From Candidatus Cloacimonadota bacterium (GTDB lineage Bacteria; Cloacimonadota; Cloacimonadia; Cloacimonadales; TCS61): a stretch of 7,039 nucleotides of DNA. Below are positions 1 through 5,213 of the stretch, piece by piece. The position numbers were made by a program, and so were the translations under genes. The stretch's first letter is position 1, and each line of letters begins with the position of its first letter. The notes below the pieces were generated by a model, which saw only the letters and a list, made by a program, of their open reading frames with translations, did no database searches and was not told the origin of the DNA. The DNA is taken from assembly GCA_023133395.1 (NCBI GenBank), contig JAGLWO010000257.1:1-7039 (forward strand). The letters run 5' to 3'.

Positions 1-1605
1 TCGGTTCTCGCTGTAATTACAGCTTTGATCCTTTCTATAATGACCATTGTATTCAAACTTGTTCCCTTTGAATTTTTCCCCGAGCAAACTCCCAAAACCA
101 TAATACTTCGTTTGCAAACACCTATCGGAACCAACCTGGATGTAACTAATGAAGTCGTTTCCAATATAGAAGAATATATTCGTACAATGAAAGAAAGAGA
201 GGATATTGAAGCAGTTGTAACCACAGTGGGAATGATGGCCAGAAATCATCGCTGGGATACAAAGACAAATAATGCTCAGTTAAGAATAGACTTGAGCGAT
301 ATCGATGATATGACATTCTCGCACGATCAGATAAAAAAATCTATCCGCTCATACTTGAAGGGACTTCCCGGATTATACACATATCAATTTGCAAAACCAA
401 GCCAGGGACCTCCCACGGGTGATGATATTGAGATCAGAGTAAAAGGAGACAACTTGGAACGTCTGGAATACATTGGGAATATCATTAAAGATGAACTGGC
501 AAAGATCCCGGGTGTAGTGGATATCGAAGATAGCTTTATGCCCGGAAAGAAAGAAGTACAGATCCTTCCAAAACACGAAAAGCTTGCCATTTATGGTCTT
601 ACGGTATCACAAATTGCCGGTTTAGTGCGTACTGCTTCTTATGGTTCCACTATTTCCAAGTATAGAGGAAAAGGAACAGATGAATTTGATATCGTGCTTC
701 GTTTGCAGGAAGATCAAATCGATGATCTGAATAACCTGGAAAATTTGAAGATACGTACTATGAGCGGTGACCTGATAGCACTGAAAGATCTTGCAGAATT
801 CGAAATCATATCAGGATTATCTCAGATAAATCATCGCAATAAAAAGCGGATAATCACTGTTACGGGGAATATTTCATATTACCAGGTAGGTAATAAAACG
901 AAAAAGAGAAGCACAGATGAAGTAGTGCAGATACTTATGGGAAGCAAAATTACAGGAGAAAAAGGAACCCTTTCCAATTTCCAGCAGCGTTTTCCCGGTT
1001 ATCAACTTGAATTTGGCGGTGTTGCAGAGGAACAGAGAAAGTCTTATAACTCGCTCTTCCTGGCATTTGGAGTTGCACTTCTTTTAATATTCACCATCCT
1101 GGCTGCTCAGTTTAAATCTTATGTTCAACCCTTCATAGTGATGATGACCATCCCCTTCTCTTTGATCGGTGTTATTGTGGGACTTTTGGTTACCGGTTTA
1201 CCGGCTTCTCTTAATTCCCTGGTGGCTGTTGTGGCGCTTGCTGGTGTGGTTGTGAACGATTCACTGGTTCTGGTGGATTTTGTTAACAGGGAACGTGAAC
1301 GGGGGGTCGACCGCTGGAATTCTCTTATTAATGCAGGTGCACTTCGTCTCAGGCCCATCATCCTCACATCGGTTACTACTATTTTCGGACTGATGCCCAT
1401 GATGCTTTCCACTGCGGAAGCTGTCTCAGATTGGAAACCGATGGCAGTAAGTATAGCCTTCGGACTTGCTTTTGCTACTATTTTGACCCTGTTCCTGATA
1501 CCGGTTATCTATTCACTTATCGATTCCTTGTTCGGTAAGATCGGAATTACACGTTTTAAGACACATTTGAGTTATGAAGAATGTGTGGATTGTGAAGAAG
1601 ATTAG
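1..1605 (+). CDS. RND-family efflux transporter permease (AcrB-like), C-terminal half; 5' end outside window
   Basis: This is the inner-membrane pump subunit of a tripartite resistance-nodulation-division exporter, which in this family uses proton flow to expel drugs or other amphiphiles through a periplasmic adaptor and outer-membrane channel. The frame is open from base 1, so the first in-frame start-like codons are internal; 534 codons are visible, about half the usual 1000-1050 residues. It opens with a transmembrane helix (visible codons 1-22, matching TM7) ending in LVPFEFFPEQ, like the AcrB loop after TM7. A large periplasmic porter region follows (about 25-345), then five helices at about 350-370, 378-400, 403-428, 445-465 and 475-500 (TM8-TM12). 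Family signatures are GVVVNDSLVLVDF (codons 415-427) and LRPIILTSVTTIFGLMPMM. The position of AcrB Lys940 is Asn419 here, as in other non-AcrB-type RND groups. The short acidic tail holds a CVDC pair. Substrate cannot be told from the sequence, and adaptor and channel genes are not in view. Confidence 0.93.
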   Translation, partial: SVLAVITALILSIMTIVFKLVPFEFFPEQTPKTIILRLQTPIGTNLDVTNEVVSNIEEYIRTMKEREDIEAVVTTVGMMARNHRWDTKTNNAQLRIDLSDIDDMTFSHDQIKKSIRSYLKGLPGLYTYQFAKPSQGPPTGDDIEIRVKGDNLERLEYIGNIIKDELAKIPGVVDIEDSFMPGKKEVQILPKHEKLAIYGLTVSQIAGLVRTASYGSTISKYRGKGTDEFDIVLRLQEDQIDDLNNLENLKIRTMSGDLIALKDLAEFEIISGLSQINHRNKKRIITVTGNISYYQVGNKTKKRSTDEVVQILMGSKITGEKGTLSNFQQRFPGYQLEFGGVAEEQRKSYNSLFLAFGVALLLIFTILAAQFKSYVQPFIVMMTIPFSLIGVIVGLLVTGLPASLNSLVAVVALAGVVVNDSLVLVDFVNRERERGVDRWNSLINAGALRLRPIILTSVTTIFGLMPMMLSTAEAVSDWKPMAVSIAFGLAFATILTLFLIPVIYSLIDSLFGKIGITRFKTHLSYEECVDCEED

Positions 1606-1620
1606 GAAAGGGTTAGCTCT

Positions 1621-1656
1621 AAACTTCCGAAGTTTTTGAAAACTTCGGAAGTTTTT
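1621..1656 (+). terminator. Rho-independent terminator after the RND pump gene, probably bidirectional
   Basis: A perfect 16-bp inverted repeat lies 15 bp after the pump stop codon. The left arm is 1621-1636 (AAACTTCCGAAGTTTT) and the right arm 1639-1654 (AAAACTTCGGAAGTTT), with only 2 nt between; in practice the innermost pairs open to form the loop. The right arm runs into a T-rich tract (GTTTTTATTTTG). Because the arms begin and end in A/T runs, the same structure also has a U-tract on the opposite strand. Each arm is itself close to palindromic (CTTC-C-GAAG). Confidence 0.85.
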
Positions 1657-1791
1657 ATTTTGAATAGGTGTGATATCCCACCTTATTATTTATTAAACTA
1701 TAAGTTATTGATTAAAAAATTGTCCCCATCCTTTCTTATTTCTGGAATAATTATTGCGTAATTAAAATAAGATAAATTAAGAAATATATCT

Positions 1792-1796
1792 GGAGG
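1792..1796 (+). promoter_or_regulatory. Ribosome binding site of the M14 carboxypeptidase gene
   Basis: GGAGG sits 6 nt before the ATG at 1803 within the string TGGAGGGAATAA. It is a near-ideal Shine-Dalgarno in an otherwise AT-rich leader and fixes the start codon, which opens directly into a signal peptide. No convincing -35/-10 pair was found in the AT-rich leader between 1657 and 1790. Confidence 0.85.
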
Positions 1797-1802
1797 GAAT
1801 AA

Positions 1803-4800
1803 ATGAAGAAAATTATATTTTTAATGCTTTTTGTAGTTTTAACAATTAGTATTTCATTCGCCTGGCGCAATGCTGAAATGGAAGTGAGAGTTTTTTATAA
1901 CAACCAATCAGAACTCGCAAAATTAGCTGATCTGCATTTGGACGGTGATGTTTATCCCAATGGCGAAGCATTATTATTTGTTATTCCATCCGAACTTGAA
2001 ATGATAAAAGCCACCGGGCTCAGATATAAGATTGAACGTGAAGATCTGAATGAATTTTCCAAGAATTTCTGGCAGTTGATGGACCCCACCAGGGAAGCTT
2101 ATCATACATATGCAGAAATTGTTGCTCTGGCAGATAGCTTGGCCACAACTTTTCCCGATATTTGTGAAAAGCATTTATTTGGCACTTCCGTGCAGGGCAG
2201 GGAACTGGGTGCTCTCAAGATAAGCGATAACGTTTCTCTGGATGAGAATGAAGCGGAAGTGATGTTCGACGGCGGTATTCATGGTGATGAAATAGGATGT
2301 GCTGAAAATTGCATTCGCTTTGCCCGTGATCTGTGCTGTGATTACGGTATCGACCCTGATATTACCTACCTGGTGGATAACCGCGAGATCTGGATATATT
2401 ACATGGTAAATCCTGACGGTCGTGTAATGGACACGCGTAGAAATGCGAACAACGTTGACCTTAATCGTGATGCCGGTTATATGTGGGATGGCTGGGGCAG
2501 CAGCACAGGAGCATTTTCTCAACCCGAATCAAAAGCATTAAGAGATGCAACTTATGGAAGGCAATTCGTTGTGCATACAACCTATCATAGTGGAACAGAA
2601 TATATTTCCTGCCCCTGGAGTTACCGTGCCGATCAATGTCCCGATTTTGGTCATATACTTCAACTGGCAGGCGTATATTCATCTACATCCGGTTATGCCA
2701 ATATGCAATATGGTCAGGGTTGCACAGGAATGTACCCAATTAATGGCAGTACAAAAGATACAAATTATGGCGCTGCCGGTGCTATCAGTTGGTCGATGGA
2801 AATATCTTATGCTAAACATCCACCAACTTGGGAAATTCAGATGTATTATCAATATAATGTTCCAGCCATGCTGGCTATGATAGAATATTCCGGCTACGGA
2901 CTGGAAGGAATAGTAACCGATGTTAACACTGACGATCCGGTTACAGCATCAGTTTTTATTAATGATTATTTTCCAACCTATACAGACCCCGCTGTGGGTG
3001 ATTATCACAAATATGTATTACCCGGAACTTATGATATTACGATCGTGGCAAATGGCTATGAAACTCAAACGATCACAGGTATAACGGTTACTGCCAATAG
3101 TTCAACAACTACGAACTTCCAACTTACACCACAAGATGGTCAGTTTGCTTATAGAATTTGCAGTTCCAGGATTCCAAATAATAACACTGCCGATGAAGGC
3201 GACACACCCGGAGTTATTGGAGTACCTGATTACAGGAATTATTCTATCGGTAAGAATGGTTGGGTAGTGGTTGATATGCAATATCCAATTGCTGAAGGAC
3301 CAGGAAATGATATAAAAATATATGAAGGTGACGCATTAGCAGAAGGCTATACATGTTTTGTTGGAGAATTCATAGATGGACCCTGGTATTCATTGGGAAC
3401 AGCAAGCGGAACTACAGAATTTGATATTTCTGTAACTGGTCTGATCGAAGCTCAATTTGTGAAGATAGTAGATGATGGAGATGGCCTTCAAACTGCACCT
3501 GATGCCGGATTTGACCTGGATGCTGTGGAAGCTCTGGAACAAGTTTCCGGTGTTTATATTGCCCTTATTGGTTATGAGATCGATGATTCTATCGGTAATG
3601 GCAATGGAATGATCGATCCGGGTGAAACTGTGAATATTTCTGTTTCTCTTAGAAATAATGGCGATGTAACTGCGAATGATCTTTCGGGAGTATTCAGTTC
3701 AACATCTCCTTATATTGTGTTTGATGTTGACACTGTAGATTTTGGGAACCTGGAACCAAATCAGACCTCTACAGGTATTTTCACAGCAACTTTTGATAAT
3801 TCCACACCTATCGGTGAAACAGTTCAGTTAGTGCTCGATGTTTCTGCAAATTCCGGAACTTATACAAATACATTCGACATAGCTGTGGTTGTAGGTCTTA
3901 TAGTTGAAGATTTTGAAACCAATAATTTCGAGAGCTTTGAATGGCAGTTCGGTGGAAATGCAAACTGGTTTACAACTACCGGAGCTTATGAAGGCATTTA
4001 CTGTGCTCAGTCTGGTAATATAGGTGATAACCAGAATTCTTCCCTGTATCTGGAAGTAGATGTTCTATCTGCTGGTGAACTGAGCTTCTATAAAAAGGTT
4101 TCCTCTGAAAGCGGTTGGGATTTCTTACGATTCTATGTAGACAATAATGAAATGGGTTCCTGGAGTGGTAATGTTAACTGGAGCCAGGAAACATATCAGA
4201 TCACTGCCGGAGAGCATACTTTTAAATGGGAATATGATAAAGATACTGCTGTCAGCACCGGAAGTGACTGTGGTTGGATAGATTATATTGTTTTCCCACC
4301 TATCAGTACAACACCTCTTCCTCCTCCTGAAAATCTAACTGCAACAATTATCGATTATAATTCCGCGATTCTTCTTGAATGGGGTGCAGAAACTCGAACA
4401 AAAACAAGAGAACAAAGAGATCTTCTTGGTTATAATGTTTATTATGATGGTGTTTTTGTCGCTTTTGTTACAGAAACATACTTTGAATTCATCGGTCCTT
4501 TTGCAGCTGGAGATTATTATTTTGAAGTAACTGCTGTTTACGATGAAGGAGAATCGGAACCTGCAACAGTTGTGGCAACAGTTGTTCTGAATCCACCGAT
4601 TAATTTGGATTTACAGATGATACCTCCAAATTTTATTCTTAGCTGGGATGCTCCGATACGTGGTTTAGAATATTACAACGTATACAGAAACGGAGAATTG
4701 GAAGCTGAAGGAATAACAGGTCTAATGTATATTTTTACTGAGATGATTCCAGGTCTCAATATTTTTAATGTAACGGCAATTTACAGTGGTGATTATGAAT

Positions 4801-5174
4801 CAGGATTTTCAAATGACTTAGTATATTGGAACCCATCAAATGTAGATGATATTCTGATTCCGATCAACACAAAACTTCTTGGTATTTATCCGAATCCGTT
4901 CAATCCGTTAGGTGCCGGACGCAGCCCTGAAACGACCATAAGTTACAGTTTGAAAGAAGATACAAAAGTCTCTATTTCTATTTACAACATCAAAGGTCAG
5001 AAAGTGCGAACCCTGGTAAATAAAGAAGTAAACTCAGGTTATCACAAAGTTATCTGGAAAGGAAAAGATGATAATGGCAGGAATGTTTCCACTGGAGTTT
5101 ATTTCTCAATATTTGATGTAAAAGACGATGGGGGAGATTTTACAAGCGTGAAGAAAATAATATTATTAAAATAG
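1803..5174 (+). CDS. Secreted M14 zinc carboxypeptidase, multidomain, with T9SS type A sorting domain
   Basis: Extracellular metallopeptidase expected to remove C-terminal amino acids from peptides. Residues 1-20 are a Sec signal peptide (MKK, hydrophobic core, cut after SFA). Residues 21-95 look like a propeptide, and 96-365 are the M14 domain. The zinc ligands are His160 and Glu163 (HGDE) and His262 (in HSGTEYISCPWSY). Substrate-binding residues are Arg212/213 and Asn221-Arg222 (VDLNRD), and the catalytic Glu is Glu333 (SMEISYAKHPP), so the enzyme looks intact. Next come a transthyretin-like carboxypeptidase regulatory domain (366-444), a beta-sandwich with GPGNDIKIYEG and GFDLDAVEAL motifs (445-580), a CARDB-like domain with NGNGMIDPGE (585-698), a MAM/cleaved-adhesin-like jelly roll (701-833), two fibronectin-III domains (about 840-928 and 930-1016) and the sorting domain (1025-1123). 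The last should direct type IX export across the outer membrane. Cleavage specificity cannot be read with confidence. The C25 protease gene follows after 39 bp, suggesting co-expression. Confidence 0.93.
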   Translation: MKKIIFLMLFVVLTISISFAWRNAEMEVRVFYNNQSELAKLADLHLDGDVYPNGEALLFVIPSELEMIKATGLRYKIEREDLNEFSKNFWQLMDPTREAYHTYAEIVALADSLATTFPDICEKHLFGTSVQGRELGALKISDNVSLDENEAEVMFDGGIHGDEIGCAENCIRFARDLCCDYGIDPDITYLVDNREIWIYYMVNPDGRVMDTRRNANNVDLNRDAGYMWDGWGSSTGAFSQPESKALRDATYGRQFVVHTTYHSGTEYISCPWSYRADQCPDFGHILQLAGVYSSTSGYANMQYGQGCTGMYPINGSTKDTNYGAAGAISWSMEISYAKHPPTWEIQMYYQYNVPAMLAMIEYSGYGLEGIVTDVNTDDPVTASVFINDYFPTYTDPAVGDYHKYVLPGTYDITIVANGYETQTITGITVTANSSTTTNFQLTPQDGQFAYRICSSRIPNNNTADEGDTPGVIGVPDYRNYSIGKNGWVVVDMQYPIAEGPGNDIKIYEGDALAEGYTCFVGEFIDGPWYSLGTASGTTEFDISVTGLIEAQFVKIVDDGDGLQTAPDAGFDLDAVEALEQVSGVYIALIGYEIDDSIGNGNGMIDPGETVNISVSLRNNGDVTANDLSGVFSSTSPYIVFDVDTVDFGNLEPNQTSTGIFTATFDNSTPIGETVQLVLDVSANSGTYTNTFDIAVVVGLIVEDFETNNFESFEWQFGGNANWFTTTGAYEGIYCAQSGNIGDNQNSSLYLEVDVLSAGELSFYKKVSSESGWDFLRFYVDNNEMGSWSGNVNWSQETYQITAGEHTFKWEYDKDTAVSTGSDCGWIDYIVFPPISTTPLPPPENLTATIIDYNSAILLEWGAETRTKTREQRDLLGYNVYYDGVFVAFVTETYFEFIGPFAAGDYYFEVTAVYDEGESEPATVVATVVLNPPINLDLQMIPPNFILSWDAPIRGLEYYNVYRNGELEAEGITGLMYIFTEMIPGLNIFNVTAIYSGDYESGFSNDLVYWNPSNVDDILIPINTKLLGIYPNPFNPLGAGRSPETTISYSLKEDTKVSISIYNIKGQKVRTLVNKEVNSGYHKVIWKGKDDNGRNVSTGVYFSIFDVKDDGGDFTSVKKIILLK
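4875..5171 (+). other. T9SS type A C-terminal sorting domain of the M14 protein
   Basis: Residues 1025-1123 match the Por secretion system C-terminal sorting domain pattern. They contain the entry motif YPNPFNP (1029-1035), then TTISYSLKEDTKVSISIYN, IKGQKVRTLVN, a GYHKVIWKGKDDNGR stretch, the STGVYF strand and a basic-hydrophobic end (KKIILLK). In known systems this domain is recognised at the outer membrane, removed by the PorU sortase, and the cargo is attached to the surface or released. No T9SS machinery genes lie in the window. The canonical motif is interrupted by seven extra residues after NPFNP, listed separately. Confidence 0.88.
4908..4928 (+). other. In-frame 21-bp GC-rich insert within the sorting-domain motif
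   Basis: Codons 1036-1042 (LGAGRSP) separate NPFNP from ETTISYSL. In the usual form of this tail, the NPFNP motif runs straight into a (E/T)TTI(S/R)(Y/F)SL strand. Removing exactly these seven codons restores it. The block is 14 of 21 G/C, well above the AT-rich sequence around it. It keeps the frame, so the tail is still complete downstream. Whether it is a dispersed repeat or a lineage-specific loop cannot be decided from one copy. Confidence 0.5.
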
Positions 5175-5178
5175 AGAA

Positions 5179-5201
5179 TTAATAAGCCGTCGGCTTATTA
5201 A
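5179..5201. repeat. Intercistronic 11-bp inverted repeat abutting the C25 gene ribosome binding site
   Basis: The arms TTAATAAGCCG (5179-5189) and CGGCTTATTAA (5191-5201) are perfectly complementary around a single T. In RNA this would be an 8-10 bp stem with a small CGUCG-type loop. It lies between the M14 stop codon (5172-5174) and the Shine-Dalgarno at 5202-5207, touching the latter. No T-run follows on the + strand (the next bases are A-rich), so it is not a standard terminator for this direction. It could stabilise or process the operon transcript, tune translation of the second gene, or be a dispersed palindromic repeat. Confidence 0.8.
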
Positions 5202-5207
5202 AAGGAG
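5202..5207 (+). promoter_or_regulatory. Ribosome binding site of the C25 protease gene
   Basis: AAGGAG is followed by exactly six A residues and then the ATG at 5214. This is a strong Shine-Dalgarno with good spacing. It supports the ATG at 5214 over the in-frame ATGs at 5226 and 5262, even though the latter would give a more compact signal peptide. Confidence 0.85.
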
Positions 5208-5213
5208 AAAAAA

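Noticed and set aside
1125..1412. Minus-strand 95-codon open frame inside the pump gene
   Set aside because: It is antisense to highly conserved RND helices, has no ribosome binding site that stands out, and its Arg/Thr/Ser-rich translation is a composition artefact.
1666..1683. Weak inverted repeat AGGTG...CACCT after the terminator
   Set aside because: Only 5 bp with an 8-nt loop in AT-rich sequence, not distinguishable from chance.
1657..1790. Possible sigma-70 or Bacteroidota-type promoter in the AT-rich leader of the M14 gene
   Set aside because: Candidate boxes (TTGATT at 1708, TTGTCC at 1720, AATAAT at 1746) do not have acceptable spacing to one another, and no TAnnTTTG-type -7 box is clear. 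A promoter is likely here but cannot be placed.
2175..2682. Two overlapping minus-strand open frames opposite the M14 catalytic domain
   Set aside because: The + frame here encodes all the zinc-binding motifs. The antisense frames have no recognisable domain.
2545..2880. Plus-strand 111-codon frame overlapping the M14 gene in another frame
   Set aside because: It lies wholly inside the intact M14 reading frame across His262 and Glu333, and no independent start signal was noticed.
5172..5213. Rho-independent terminator between the two protease genes
   Set aside because: The stem is present, but no T-run follows it on the + strand and the next gene's ribosome site abuts it, so it is listed as an inverted repeat instead.
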